From positions 1,426,001 through 1,490,000 of the forward strand of contig NZ_VCNH01000008.1 in NCBI RefSeq assembly GCF_024355225.1: DNA of 64,000 bases, in the 5' to 3' direction. How positions within the stretch are numbered: position 1 is the first letter of the stretch; each line of letters opens with the position of its first letter. Shown here in pieces: positions 35,568 through 44,791 of the stretch. The notes below the pieces were generated by a model. The model was not told the DNA's origin. It saw nothing but the letters and a program-made list of their open reading frames with translations, and did no database searches. The DNA is from Roseovarius sp. M141. Its GTDB lineage: Bacteria > Pseudomonadota > Alphaproteobacteria > Rhodobacterales > Rhodobacteraceae. A program made the position numbers and the translations under genes.

Positions 35568-35596
35568 TTGCCGCTGTCAGCGCGGCATACTATCGT
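35568..35596 (+). promoter_or_regulatory. Candidate sigma-70 promoter of the gcv operon
   Basis: TTGCCG at 35568-35573 and TATCGT at 35591-35596 are separated by 17 bases. Transcription would begin close to 35603, just where the riboswitch starts. The match is partial, but the position fits. Confidence 0.4.
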
Positions 35597-35605
35597 CTAC
35601 ATTGA

Positions 35606-35765
35606 TTGGATAGGGAGAACCGGCAGCTGCCGGTGCCGAAGGAGCAACCGCCCCGGAAACTCTCAGGCGCACGGACCTTTGCAATCATCAGACTCTGGAG
35701 AGTGTCCCGGCAGCGGGGCCGCCGAAGGGATAGCGATCTCAGGCAGGCAGGACAGAGGGGGCATC
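35606..35765 (+). promoter_or_regulatory. Tandem glycine riboswitch
   Basis: Two successive aptamers are visible. Aptamer 1 (about 35606-35690) has GGGAGAACCGGC, GCCGAAGGAGCAACCGC and ACTCTCAGGCGCACGGAC; P1 can form from GATTG and CAATC. Aptamer 2 (about 35690-35765) has CTCTGGAGAGTGTCC, GCCGCCGAAGGGATA, ATCTCAGGC and GGACAGAGGGGGC. These are the consensus blocks of the glycine riboswitch. It senses glycine and turns on the glycine cleavage genes that follow. Confidence 0.95.
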
Positions 35766-35851
35766 GTGGCGCGGCCTGTTTCGGGCATTCGCGTCTTTGC
35801 GATGCCGACGTTGATCACCGTCAACCCGGCAGCCATGGCAGGAGGGCCGGT
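35766..35851 (+). promoter_or_regulatory. Expression platform between glycine riboswitch and gcvT
   Basis: A hairpin GGCATTCGC...GCGATGCC (about 35782-35804) lies between the second aptamer and gcvT, followed by a GGCAGGAGGGCC ribosome site. There is no T-run, so control of translation start or Rho-dependent ending fits better than intrinsic termination. This is inference from the missing T-tract. Confidence 0.45.
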
Positions 35852-36976
35852 ATGAGCGATCTGAAGGTGACGGTGCTGAACGCGCTGCATCGCGAAATGG
35901 GGGCCAAGATGGTTCCGTTTGCGGGCTATGACATGCCCGTTCAGTACCCGATGGGCGTGATGAAGGAACATCTGCACTGCCGTGCGCATGCGGGTCTGTT
36001 CGATGTCAGCCACATGGGTCAGGTCATCATCCGCGCGCCCGGCGGCTATGCCGAGATTGCCGCAGCGATGGAGGCGCTGGTGCCGGTCGACGTGGCCGGC
36101 CTTGCCGATGGGCGGCAACGCTATGCGATGTTCACCAACGATGCTGGCGGGATCGAAGACGATTTCATGATCGCGCGGCGCGGGGACGAGATGTTCGTCG
36201 TGGTCAATGCAAGCCGTAAGGATGCCGACATCCCGCGCATGACTGAGGCGATGACCGACTGCGAGGTGATCGAAGTGACGGATCGCGCGTTGCTGGCGTT
36301 GCAAGGTCCGGACGCCGAAGGCGTGCTGGAGGCGCTGGTGCCCGGCGTCGCTGCGATGCGGTTCATGGATATTGCCGTGTTGCCGTCCGACTATGGCGAC
36401 GTGTGGCTGTCCCGCTCGGGCTATACCGGCGAGGATGGCTATGAGATTTCGGTCAAGGAAGGCCGCGCCGAAGAGCTGGCGCGCGCGCTGCTGGCGCATG
36501 ACGCCGTGGAGCCCATCGGTCTGGGCGCCCGCGACAGTCTGCGGCTGGAATCGGGGCTTTGCCTTTATGGAAACGACATCGATGCAGGCACCACCCCGGT
36601 CGAGGCGAATCTGGGCTGGGCCATTCAGAAAGTGCGCCGGTCGGGTGGGGACCGCGCAGGCGGATTCCCCGGCGCCGATGTGATCCTGCCGCAGCTGGTC
36701 TCGGGCGCGGATCGCCGCCGCGTCGGGCTGTCCCCCGAGGGCCGCGCGCCGATCCGCGCAGGCACCGCGCTGTTCGCGGACGAGACTGCGGAAACCGCCA
36801 TCGGCACTGTCACCTCCGGCGCATTTGGCCCCAGCATCGAGGCCCCCATGTCGATGGGATACGTCACCAGCGATCTGGCCGCGCCGGGAACAGTGGTTTA
36901 CGGTGAGGTCAGGGGCAAACGCCTGCCTGCCAAAGTGGTGGCGCTGCCCTTTAAACCTGCAAACTTCAAACGCTGA
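35852..36976 (+). CDS. gcvT: Glycine cleavage system aminomethyltransferase (T protein)
   Basis: This 374-residue protein takes the aminomethyl group from the H-protein to tetrahydrofolate, releasing ammonia. It starts MSDLKVTVLNALHREMGAKMVPFAGYDMPVQYP, has LFDVSHMGQ, the folate-site SGYTGEDGYEIS with the conserved Asp/Glu, and GLGARDSLRLESGLCLYG. The start at 35852 follows CAGGAGGGCCGGT and gives the family N-terminus; the frame is open further upstream through the riboswitch, but that is not coding. First gene of gcvT-gcvH-gcvP, in the cytoplasm. Confidence 0.97.
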   Translation: MSDLKVTVLNALHREMGAKMVPFAGYDMPVQYPMGVMKEHLHCRAHAGLFDVSHMGQVIIRAPGGYAEIAAAMEALVPVDVAGLADGRQRYAMFTNDAGGIEDDFMIARRGDEMFVVVNASRKDADIPRMTEAMTDCEVIEVTDRALLALQGPDAEGVLEALVPGVAAMRFMDIAVLPSDYGDVWLSRSGYTGEDGYEISVKEGRAEELARALLAHDAVEPIGLGARDSLRLESGLCLYGNDIDAGTTPVEANLGWAIQKVRRSGGDRAGGFPGADVILPQLVSGADRRRVGLSPEGRAPIRAGTALFADETAETAIGTVTSGAFGPSIEAPMSMGYVTSDLAAPGTVVYGEVRGKRLPAKVVALPFKPANFKR

Positions 36977-36997
36977 TATCCAAGGGAGATCCCAGGC

Positions 36998-37357
36998 ATG
37001 AAATTTACCGAAGAACACGAATGGCTGCGCGTCGAAGATGATCTGGTCGTCGTCGGCATTACCGAACACGCCGCCGAGCAGCTGGGCGACATCGTCTTTG
37101 TCGAACTGCCCGAGGTCGGCACCGAAGTTGTCAAGGATGACGATGTCGTCGTCATCGAAAGCGTCAAGGCCGCCAGCGACATTCTGGCCCCTATCGAGGG
37201 CGAAATCGTCGAGGTGAACGATGCGCTGACAGACGCGCCCAGCACCGTCAACGAGGATGCCATCGGCAAAGGCTGGATGTTCAAGATCAAGACCGACGAT
37301 ATGAGCCAGCTGGACGAGATGATGGACGAGGCGGCCTACAAGAAATTCATCGGCTAG
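36998..37357 (+). CDS. gcvH: Glycine cleavage system H protein
   Basis: This 119-residue lipoyl carrier shuttles the aminomethyl intermediate between P and T proteins. It begins MKFTEEHEWLRVEDDLVVVGITEHAAEQLGDIVFVELPEVG and has Lys57 in VIESVKAASD for lipoylation. It follows gcvT by 21 bases with AAGGGAGAT as ribosome site. Typical length and no oddities. Confidence 0.97.
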   Translation: MKFTEEHEWLRVEDDLVVVGITEHAAEQLGDIVFVELPEVGTEVVKDDDVVVIESVKAASDILAPIEGEIVEVNDALTDAPSTVNEDAIGKGWMFKIKTDDMSQLDEMMDEAAYKKFIG

Positions 37358-37386
37358 GCGCCTTTGGCCTGCCGGCGGACGCGCGC

Positions 37387-37417
37387 CGCGCGGGAGTATT
37401 TTCTGGAACATTGAAAT
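37387..37417 (+). repeat. Intergenic GGAGTATTTT repeat, plus orientation
   Basis: GCGCGGGAGTATTTTCTGGA and then ACATTGAAA lies in the gcvH-gcvP spacer. A matching copy in the other orientation is at 32696-32735, and a looser one (GGAGGATATTTTCAGCAAG) follows the palindrome at 13126. It probably belongs to a genome-wide family of intergenic repeats in this group. Confidence 0.55.
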
Positions 37418-37471
37418 TGGGTGGGGCGCATTTGCGGCCTGCCCCGTTTTCCGAACCCGATGGAGTGTGAC

Positions 37472-40321
37472 ATGACGTTCGAGCCCACCGACTATCTGCC
37501 CTATGATTTCGCTAACCGGCGCCATATCGGCCCCTCGCCCGAGGAAATGGCCGAGATGCTCAAGGTTCTGGGGGCCGACAGCCTCGATGCACTGATCGAC
37601 CGGACGGTGCCCAAGGCAATCCGGCAAAAGGCGCCGCTGGAGTTTGGCAAGGCCAAATCCGAGCGCGAGCTGTTGCATCACATGCGGCGCGTGGCGGGCA
37701 AGAACAAGGTTCTGGTGTCGCTGATCGGCCAAGGTTATCACGGCACGGTCACGCCGCCGGCGATCCAGCGGAACATCTTTGAAAACCCTGCGTGGTACAC
37801 TGCCTATACGCCCTATCAGCCCGAGATTTCGCAGGGCCGCCTTGAGGCGTTGCTGAACTTCCAGACGATGATCAGCGACCTGACCGGGCTGGAAATCGCC
37901 AACGCATCCCTGCTGGACGAATCAACGGCCTGCGCCGAGGCGATGACCACCGCGCAGCGTGTGGCAAAATCCAAGGCCAAGGCGTTCTTTGTCGACCGCG
38001 ATTGTCATCCGCAGAACATCGCGCTGGTGCAGACCCGCGCGGCGCCGCTCGGGATCGAGGTAATTGTCGGCAATCCGGACAAGATGGAGGCGGACAAGGT
38101 GTTCGGTGCGCTGTTCCAGTACCCCGGCACCTACGGCCATGTGCGCGACTTTACCGATCACATCGCCGACCTGCACAAGCACGGTGCCATCGGCATTGTT
38201 TCCGCTGATCCGCTGGCGCTGACCCTGCTCAAGGAGCCGGGCGCGATGGATGCCGATATCGCCGTCGGCTCGACCCAGCGATTTGGTGTGCCCTTGGGCT
38301 ATGGCGGCCCGCACGCGGCCTATATGGCGTGCCGGGATGAGTATAAACGCGCGATGCCGGGGCGGCTGGTGGGCGTTTCCATCGACAGTCACGGCAACCG
38401 CGCCTATCGCCTCGCGCTTCAGACGCGCGAGCAGCATATCCGCCGCGAGAAGGCGACCAGCAACGTGTGCACCGCGCAGGCCCTGCTGGCGGTGATGGCG
38501 TCGATGTATGCCGTGTTCCATGGCCCCAAGGGCCTGAAGGCCATCGCCCAGCGTATCCACCGCAAGACGGTCCGTTTGGCCAAGGGATTGGAGGCGGCCG
38601 GGTTCCAGGTGGACCCGCAGGCGTTCTTTGACACGATCACCGTCGATGTCGGACCGCTTCAGGCTGCCGTGATGAAATCCGCGCTGGATGAGGGCATCAA
38701 CCTGCGCCGCGTGGGCGAGACGCGTGTCGGCATCGCGCTGGACGAATGTACCCGGACGAAGAACATCGAAAGCGTCTGGCGTGCCTTTGGCATCGAGCAC
38801 GAGGATGACGATTTCAAGCCTGAATACCGCGTGCCCGAAAACATGCACCGCAAGTCCGATTTTCTGACGCACCCCGTGTTCCATATGAACCGGGCTGAAA
38901 CGGAAATGATGCGCTACATGCGCCGACTGGCCGACCGCGATCTGGCGCTGGACCGCGCGATGATCCCGCTGGGCAGTTGCACGATGAAGCTGAACTCGGC
39001 GGCGGAAATGATGCCAGTTACCTGGCGCGAATTCTCGCGGATGCACCCATTTGTGCCGCGCAATCAGGCCGAGGGATATCACGAGTTGATCAACGATCTG
39101 AGCGACAAGCTGTGCTTGATCACCGGCTATGACGCGATTTCGATGCAGCCCAACTCGGGTGCGCAGGGCGAATATGCCGGGCTGCTATCCATTGCCGCGT
39201 ATCACCGCGCGAACGGGCAGGGGGACCGCAATGTCTGTCTGATTCCGACCAACGCGCACGGCACGAACCCCGCCAGCGCGAACATGGTTGGCTGGAAGGT
39301 CGTGCCGGTCAAATGCAACGCGCGCGGCGATATCGACATGGAGGATTTCCGCGCCAAGGCCGAGAAACATTCGGAGACACTGGCCGCCTGCATGATCACC
39401 TATCCCAGTACGCATGGCGTGTTCGAGGAAACGGTGATCGACGTGTGCAAGATCACGCATGAGCATGGTGGCCAGGTCTATATCGACGGGGCCAACATGA
39501 ACGCGATGGTCGGGCTGAGCCGACCGGGCGATCTGGGCGGGGATGTCAGCCACCTGAACCTGCACAAGACTTTCTGCATCCCGCATGGCGGGGGCGGCCC
39601 CGGCATGGGACCGATCGGCGTCAAATCGCATCTGGTCCCGCATCTTCCGGGCCATCCGCATACCGGCGGAACCGAGGGGCCGGTGTCCGCCGCGCCCTAT
39701 GGTTCACCGTCGATCTTGCCGATCTCATGGGCCTATATTCTGTTGATGGGCGGCGAGGGGCTGACTCAGGCTACGCGTGTGGCGATCCTGAATGCCAACT
39801 ACATCGCCAAGCGGCTGGAGGGGGCGTATGACGTTCTGTACAAGGGTGAAAACGGGATGGTTGCGCATGAATGCATCCTCGATACCCGCCCCTTTGCCGA
39901 TAGCGCGCATGTGACGGTCGACGATATTGCCAAGCGTCTGATCGATTGCGGGTTCCACGCGCCGACGATGAGCTTCCCGGTTTCGGGTACGCTGATGGTC
40001 GAGCCGACCGAAAGCGAGACAAAGGCCGAGTTGGACCGTTTCTGCGATGCGATGCTGGCGATCCGCGCTGAAATTCAGGACATCGAGGACGGCAAGATCG
40101 ACGCCGAAAACAACCCGCTGAAGAACGCGCCGCACACGATGGAGGATCTGGTCCGCGATTGGGACCGGCCCTACACCCGCGAACAGGGTTGCTTCCCTCC
40201 CGGTGCGTTCCGGGTGGACAAGTATTGGCCGTCGGTGAACCGTGTCGATAACGTTTATGGCGACCGGTATCTGATCTGTTCCTGCCCGCCGATGGAGGAT
40301 TATGCCGAAGCGGCAGAGTAG
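37472..40321 (+). CDS. gcvP: Glycine dehydrogenase (decarboxylating), P protein
   Basis: This 949-residue single-chain P protein decarboxylates glycine with PLP and loads the aminomethyl group on lipoyl-H. The N half starts [18 protein letters not shown] and has [24 protein letters not shown]; the C half holds the PLP lysine in [24 protein letters not shown] start at 37472 ([13 protein letters not shown]), which has GGAGTGTGAC before it; an upstream start would add 17 residues. Last gene of the riboswitch-controlled operon, 114 bases after gcvH. Confidence 0.97.
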   Translation: MTFEPTDYLPYDFANRRHIGPSPEEMAEMLKVLGADSLDALIDRTVPKAIRQKAPLEFGKAKSERELLHHMRRVAGKNKVLVSLIGQGYHGTVTPPAIQRNIFENPAWYTAYTPYQPEISQGRLEALLNFQTMISDLTGLEIANASLLDESTACAEAMTTAQRVAKSKAKAFFVDRDCHPQNIALVQTRAAPLGIEVIVGNPDKMEADKVFGALFQYPGTYGHVRDFTDHIADLHKHGAIGIVSADPLALTLLKEPGAMDADIAVGSTQRFGVPLGYGGPHAAYMACRDEYKRAMPGRLVGVSIDSHGNRAYRLALQTREQHIRREKATSNVCTAQALLAVMASMYAVFHGPKGLKAIAQRIHRKTVRLAKGLEAAGFQVDPQAFFDTITVDVGPLQAAVMKSALDEGINLRRVGETRVGIALDECTRTKNIESVWRAFGIEHEDDDFKPEYRVPENMHRKSDFLTHPVFHMNRAETEMMRYMRRLADRDLALDRAMIPLGSCTMKLNSAAEMMPVTWREFSRMHPFVPRNQAEGYHELINDLSDKLCLITGYDAISMQPNSGAQGEYAGLLSIAAYHRANGQGDRNVCLIPTNAHGTNPASANMVGWKVVPVKCNARGDIDMEDFRAKAEKHSETLAACMITYPSTHGVFEETVIDVCKITHEHGGQVYIDGANMNAMVGLSRPGDLGGDVSHLNLHKTFCIPHGGGGPGMGPIGVKSHLVPHLPGHPHTGGTEGPVSAAPYGSPSILPISWAYILLMGGEGLTQATRVAILNANYIAKRLEGAYDVLYKGENGMVAHECILDTRPFADSAHVTVDDIAKRLIDCGFHAPTMSFPVSGTLMVEPTESETKAELDRFCDAMLAIRAEIQDIEDGKIDAENNPLKNAPHTMEDLVRDWDRPYTREQGCFPPGAFRVDKYWPSVNRVDNVYGDRYLICSCPPMEDYAEAAE

Positions 40322-40348
40322 CATTTTCGCTGCACTCAACTGATCTGG

Positions 40349-40375
40349 AAAAGCGGGCCTTGCGGCTCGCTTTTT
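40349..40375 (+). terminator. Intrinsic terminator of the gcv operon
   Basis: AAGCGGGCC, TTGC, GGCTCGCTT with one G-U pair, followed by TTTTT, 30 bases past the gcvP stop. Confidence 0.88.
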
Positions 40376-40399
40376 CGTATCTGCGAACGACTCGGTCGC

Positions 40400-42913
40400 C
40401 TACTCCCTTGACCGCAATACCTGCGCAGGACGCGCGGCGAGCGGCCTTAGAGCAAATATGAGTGCCGTGACCAAGGTGACCAGCACGCCCGCCGCCACGA
40501 TCAGCAATGCAGGCCGCCACAGCACGGCATATGTCACCTCCAGCACGTAGTGGCTGACCGCCCAACCGCCCAAGGCGCCGGCCCCGATGGCGACAATGCC
40601 CGCCGCCGTGCCAAGCAGTATCGCGCGTATGGCGAGGCTGGCCATAATCCTGCCGCGCGACGCGCCCAGCGTTTTCAGCACGGCCGCCTCGTAAATCCGC
40701 GCCCGCTGATCTGCCGCCGCCGCGCCGATCAGCACCAGAAATCCGGTCAGCAGCGTGACTGATGCACCCCATGACGTGGCGGCGGCCAGTCCGGCCAGCA
40801 GGGCGGCGACCCGGTCGATGGCGCTGCGCACGGAGATGCCGGTGACGTTGGGCCAGGCGTCCGAGACGCTGCGCAGGATGCGCGCTTCGGCCTGTTCCTC
40901 GGCATAGACGGTGGCGATGGCGCTGTGCGGCGCCCCCTCCAGTGCGGCGGGGTTCATCACCATGATGAACCCGATACCGGCGGTGGAAAAATCGACCTCG
41001 CGCAGGCTGGTCAGGGTCGCGGTGATGTCGCGGCCAAGGATGTTGACGGTGATCTCGTCGCCCAGGGCCAGCCCCATTTCGTGCGCCTCTTCGGCAGCAA
41101 AGCTGATTTGCGGCGGGCCATCATAGTTTTCGGGCCACCATTCGCCGGCCTCGAGCGGGCCAGCCGCCTGCGCCGCATAGGTTACGCCCCGGTCGCCGTT
41201 CAGCACCCAGTGATCGCCCGCGATCTCGGCGGCGTCCTGTCCGTTGATCGTGGTGATGATCCCGCGCAGCATCGGCGCGCTATCGACGCGGGCAACTGCC
41301 GGATCGCCCTGCGTCATCTCCAGGAATCCCGGCAGTTGATCCGCTTGCAGGTCGATAAAAAAGAATGACGGCGCGCGTCCCGGCAGATCGTTTGAGATCG
41401 AACCGCGCAGTGTGCCGTCGATTTGCCCGACCGCCGCCAGCACCGTCAGCCCAAGTCCCAGCGACAGCATCGCAGGCGCCGCCGTACTGCCCGGCCCGCC
41501 GATGGCGGCCAGCGCCCAGTGCAGCGCCGGGCGCCCCCGCGCCCATGGCCGCGCCAGCCGGGCCAGCGCCCGCACAAGGGCTGCCGCCAGCCCAAGGATC
41601 GCCAGCGCGCCGATGATGCCGCCCGCCGTCCATAGCGTCAGCGCCAGATTGCCGGAAAACCAGACCGCCGCCCCCAGCAGCGCAGCCAGAAGCAGCGCAA
41701 TCACAACGAGGAACGGCCAGCGGGGCAGGGTGCGCGCGTCGGCGCCGCCGTCGCGAAACAGGCTGGCTGCGCGGATATCCTGCACGCGCGACAGAGGCGC
41801 CAGCGTAAAGATCAGCACCGCCAGAACGCCATAGATCAACGCCTCGACCATGGGCTGCGGGTAGAGCGCAAAGTCGGCGGGCACGGGCAGATGCGCCTTG
41901 ATGACCGGCGCCAGCAGCACTGGCAGCCCGGCCCCCAGCAGCACGCCGAAGATCAGCCCCAGTACCGCCAGCGCGCCGATTTGCAGGAAATACGTGGCAA
42001 GGATCGTCGCGCGGTCGGCGCCCAGCGTGCGCAAGGTGGCGATGGTGGCGGTCTTGGTTGCCAGATAGGCGCGAAGGGCCGCCGAAATGCCGACGCCGCC
42101 CACCGCCAGACCGCTGAGGCCAACCAGCACCAGAAACGCGCCCAGCCGGTCAACAAAGGCCTTGATGCCGGGCGCACCGTTGCGGGCATCGCGCCATTTA
42201 ATGCCGCTGGTGCCCAGTTCCGCCTGCGCCGCAGCCTCCAGCGCGGCCAGATCCGCGCCGTCGGGCAGATCCAGCCGATACCGCGTGCTGAACAGCGTGC
42301 CCGCCGTGAGCAGCCCCGAGGCGTGCAGCGCCGACGTGCGCACCATGCTGCGCGGCCCGAGGGCAAAGCCGGCGGCGGCGCCGTCCGGCTCGTCCACCAG
42401 CGCGGCCATCAGCACGAAATCCTGACCGCCAAGGCGGAATATGTCGCCCGGTTTCAGTTCCAGCCGTGCCATCAGTTGCGGCGCCATGACGCCGCCGGGC
42501 AGGCCTGCTTGCCCATCCAGCGCCGTCGCCAGCGGCATCGCCGGGTCCAGCCCGGTGGTGCCAACCAGCGGATAGGCCGCATCGACCGCCTTGACCTGCG
42601 TTAGCGCGCGGTCGCCGTCCGGGGCTATCGCAAGGGACCGGAAATCGACGATTTCCGAGACGCGGGTGGCTTGCGCGTCGATCCAGTTCCGCTCTGCGGG
42701 GTCTGCAAACCGGTAGGTCAGTCCGATTTCGGCATCGCCGCCCAGCAGAACGGCGCCCTTGCTGGTCAGTCCCGCTTCGATACTGGCGCGGATCGTGCCG
42801 ACGGCGGCGATGGCCGCAACGCCCAGAATGATGCAGGCCAGAAGGATGCGGAACCCGGCAAGCCCCCCGCGCAACTCACGTCCTGCCAGACGTGCGGCGG
42901 CGCGCAGGCTCAT
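40400..42913 (-). CDS. ABC transporter permease, FtsX/YbbP-like
   Basis: This 837-residue membrane protein has the layout of YbbP/FtsX-superfamily permeases: one N-terminal helix (LAGFRILLACIILGVAAIAAVGTIRA), a large periplasmic domain, then groups of helices near 250-430, 440-500 and 705-820, with the last reading AILLGTAAGIVAIGAGALGGW. Together with the ATPase upstream it forms a mechanotransmission-type ABC system, not a classic solute pump. Its start overlaps the ATPase stop by 4 bases. The group ybbA-ybbP-tesA is shared with enterobacteria; proposed roles include toxic lipid or ester release, not proven. Confidence 0.9.
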   Translation of the reverse strand: MSLRAAARLAGRELRGGLAGFRILLACIILGVAAIAAVGTIRASIEAGLTSKGAVLLGGDAEIGLTYRFADPAERNWIDAQATRVSEIVDFRSLAIAPDGDRALTQVKAVDAAYPLVGTTGLDPAMPLATALDGQAGLPGGVMAPQLMARLELKPGDIFRLGGQDFVLMAALVDEPDGAAAGFALGPRSMVRTSALHASGLLTAGTLFSTRYRLDLPDGADLAALEAAAQAELGTSGIKWRDARNGAPGIKAFVDRLGAFLVLVGLSGLAVGGVGISAALRAYLATKTATIATLRTLGADRATILATYFLQIGALAVLGLIFGVLLGAGLPVLLAPVIKAHLPVPADFALYPQPMVEALIYGVLAVLIFTLAPLSRVQDIRAASLFRDGGADARTLPRWPFLVVIALLLAALLGAAVWFSGNLALTLWTAGGIIGALAILGLAAALVRALARLARPWARGRPALHWALAAIGGPGSTAAPAMLSLGLGLTVLAAVGQIDGTLRGSISNDLPGRAPSFFFIDLQADQLPGFLEMTQGDPAVARVDSAPMLRGIITTINGQDAAEIAGDHWVLNGDRGVTYAAQAAGPLEAGEWWPENYDGPPQISFAAEEAHEMGLALGDEITVNILGRDITATLTSLREVDFSTAGIGFIMVMNPAALEGAPHSAIATVYAEEQAEARILRSVSDAWPNVTGISVRSAIDRVAALLAGLAAATSWGASVTLLTGFLVLIGAAAADQRARIYEAAVLKTLGASRGRIMASLAIRAILLGTAAGIVAIGAGALGGWAVSHYVLEVTYAVLWRPALLIVAAGVLVTLVTALIFALRPLAARPAQVLRSRE

Positions 42914-43608
42914 GCCGATTGCCCCGCCTCAATGCGTGCGGCCTCGATACGTCCGTCGCGCAGGGCGACGATCCGGCTGCAACGCGTTGCCAGTTCGGCG
43001 TCATGCGTCACCAGTATAAGTGTCGCACCATGTTGCGCGCTGAGGTCGAACAGCAGGTCGATGATCGTCGCGCCGGTGGCGCTGTCCAGGTTCCCGGTCG
43101 GCTCGTCCGCCAAGATCAGCCGGGGCCGGGGCGCCGTGGCACGGGCCAGCGCGACGCGCTGCTGTTCGCCCCCTGACATCTGCGAGGGGTAGTGCCCCGC
43201 ACGCGCAGACAGACCAACGGCGTCCAACTGCGCGGCGGCGCTGGCTGCGGCATCCGGCACGCCTGCCAACTCCAGCGGAACGGCGACGTTTTCCAGCGCG
43301 GTCATGGTCGGGATTAGGTTGAAGGACTGAAACACCACCCCCATAGCGCCCCGGCGCAGCCGTGCCAGCGCGTCCTCGTCCAGCCTGTCCAGATCCTGCC
43401 CCAGCGTGGTGACGCGCCCGGCGCTTGCCCTCTCCAGCCCGCCCATCAGCATCAGCAGTGACGATTTGCCAGATCCCGACGGGCCAACCAGTGCCAGCGA
43501 CTCGCCGGGGGTAATATCCAGTGAAATATCCCTGAGGATCTCGACCTGGCCCGTGCCCGATCTAAGTGTCAGTCCAACATTATGTAACGACACGATGGAA
43601 GAGGTCAT
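42910..43608 (-). CDS. ABC transporter ATP-binding protein, YbbA-like
   Basis: This 232-residue LolD-type ATPase has Walker A GPSGSGKSSLLMLMGGLE, the signature MSGGEQQRVALARA, Walker B LILADEPTG and the switch His in LILVTHDAEL. It energises the permease coded right after it (4-base overlap). Its start codon is only 3 bases from the start codon of the divergent esterase gene, so both promoters must lie within the neighbouring coding sequences. Confidence 0.93.
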   Translation of the reverse strand: MTSSIVSLHNVGLTLRSGTGQVEILRDISLDITPGESLALVGPSGSGKSSLLMLMGGLERASAGRVTTLGQDLDRLDEDALARLRRGAMGVVFQSFNLIPTMTALENVAVPLELAGVPDAAASAAAQLDAVGLSARAGHYPSQMSGGEQQRVALARATAPRPRLILADEPTGNLDSATGATIIDLLFDLSAQHGATLILVTHDAELATRCSRIVALRDGRIEAARIEAGQSA

Positions 43609-43611
43609 GAA

Positions 43612-44334
43612 ATGCGCCTGTCGATAAGGGGATGGATCACATATGGGGTTGCTTGCCTCGGGGGCAAGGCGGCGTTGGCGGGTCTTGTGATAGGTGCAAT
43701 GGTCTGCGGCGGTGCTGCTGCCGATGATGCACAGGCGCCCGGCGAGATACGCGTCATGGCCTTTGGCGACAGCCTGACGGCGGGGTATGGTCTGGCGCGT
43801 GACGATGGGTTCGTCCCGCAGCTAGGCGTCTGGCTACGCGAGAACGGCACGCCGGGCGGTGTGCCGGTGCGTCTGATCAATGCGTCCGTGTCTGGCAGCA
43901 CCACGGCGGGCGGCGTGCGGCGTATAGACTGGGCGCTGGGTGATGCGCCCGATGCGATGATCGTCGAGTTGGGCGGCAACGATCTGCTGCGCGGTGTCGA
44001 TCCGGCTGAAACGCGCGCGAATCTGGAACAGATCCTGTCAAAAGCCGCTGAAAAAGATATCGAGGTGCTGCTGGTCGGCCTGATCGCCAAGAACAATTAC
44101 GGCCCCGACTATCGCGCGGCCTTCAACGCGATCTATCCCGACCTGGCCCAGAAATACGGCACGCTGCTGATGTTGGATTTCTTTGCCGCGCTGCCCGATG
44201 CGACGGGCGACCTGGTGCCCAATGTTCAGAACGACGGCACGCATCCCAACGCCAAGGGGGTTTCCCTGATCGTCGAGGATATCGGGCCGCAGGTGCAGGA
44301 CCTGATCGCGCGCAGCGCTGAAAATGCAGAATGA
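43612..44334 (+). CDS. GDSL arylesterase/acyl-CoA thioesterase, TesA-like
   Basis: This 240-residue exported SGNH hydrolase has a signal region (AALAGLVIGAMVCGGAAADD), block I VMAFGDSLTAGYGL with the nucleophile Ser, the Asn block VELGGNDLLRG and the Asp-His block NDGTHPNAKG. TesA-type enzymes hydrolyse acyl esters and thioesters in the periplasm. The gene is divergent from ybbA-like ATPase; a GAAGAGG ribosome site lies inside the first codons of that gene. In E. coli the same three genes are neighbours, supporting a shared role. Confidence 0.92.
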   Translation: MRLSIRGWITYGVACLGGKAALAGLVIGAMVCGGAAADDAQAPGEIRVMAFGDSLTAGYGLARDDGFVPQLGVWLRENGTPGGVPVRLINASVSGSTTAGGVRRIDWALGDAPDAMIVELGGNDLLRGVDPAETRANLEQILSKAAEKDIEVLLVGLIAKNNYGPDYRAAFNAIYPDLAQKYGTLLMLDFFAALPDATGDLVPNVQNDGTHPNAKGVSLIVEDIGPQVQDLIARSAENAE

Positions 44335-44355
44335 CAGGCGCAGCGTCCAGACACG

Positions 44356-44378
44356 AAAAAGGGGCCCCGCGGGGCCCC
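44356..44378 (-). terminator. Intrinsic terminator of the cold-shock gene
   Basis: GGGGCCCC, GC, GGGGCCCC is a perfect stem; on the minus strand it is followed by TTTTTC. It lies 26 bases past the csp stop and between convergent genes, and may also stop plus-strand transcripts of the esterase gene. Confidence 0.88.
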
Positions 44379-44403
44379 GATTTACCACTTGTCGAACTCA
44401 GGC

Positions 44404-44610
44404 TTATGCCAGAGCGATGTTCGATGCCGATTCGCGACCGTCACGGCCTGCTTCGATGTCGAATGTCACTTTCTGGTCGTCTGCCAGGCCGGTCAGGCCC
44501 GCACGCTCGACTGCGGAGATGTGCACGAACACGTCCTTGCCGCCACCATCGGGTGCGATGAAGCCGAAGCCTTTAGTTGAGTTGAACCATTTCACGGTGC
44601 CATTGGCCAT
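44404..44610 (-). CDS. Cold-shock protein (CspA family)
   Basis: This 68-residue nucleic-acid chaperone has both RNA-binding motifs: KGFGFIAPD (RNP1) and DVFVHISAV (RNP2), within [18 protein letters not shown]. It melts RNA secondary structure in the cytoplasm. The ribosome site AAGGAG precedes the ATG at good spacing. A promoter candidate sits about 120 bases upstream, leaving a long 5' leader of the type that makes csp genes temperature-sensitive. Confidence 0.95.
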   Translation of the reverse strand: MANGTVKWFNSTKGFGFIAPDGGGKDVFVHISAVERAGLTGLADDQKVTFDIEAGRDGRESASNIALA

Positions 44611-44729
44611 ATCCGTAACTCCTTGGTATTTGCTGCCCGCGTTGGTGCGGCAGCCCGGCTAGTCAGTGCAAGATCGAGTGCCTGTGCCGTAAGGAGCAGA
44701 TGGTCGATAGTGGTAACGTCGCAAAGTGC

Positions 44730-44758
44730 AATATGGCGCACATTCAGCGATTCTGCAA
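44730..44758 (-). promoter_or_regulatory. Candidate sigma-70 promoter of the cold-shock gene
   Basis: On the minus strand, TTGCAG (44758-44753) and CATATT (44735-44730) are 17 bases apart. The resulting leader before the ATG at 44610 is about 110 nt, as in many csp genes. Confidence 0.5.
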
Positions 44759-44791
44759 GACCTAAGCATTCCGCCGCGCCGAGGTGACAAT

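Noticed and set aside
35606..35851. In-frame extension of gcvT upstream to 35606
   Set aside because: This stretch is the glycine riboswitch and its platform. The GcvT family N-terminus begins at 35852 with a ribosome site.
35663..37741. 692-codon minus-strand frame opposite the riboswitch, gcvT and gcvH
   Set aside because: Overlaps the glycine riboswitch and two certain genes; no motif.
44361..44378. GGGGCCCC palindrome as a possible recombination or restriction feature
   Set aside because: With the adjacent T-run on the minus strand it is fully explained as the terminator of the cold-shock gene.
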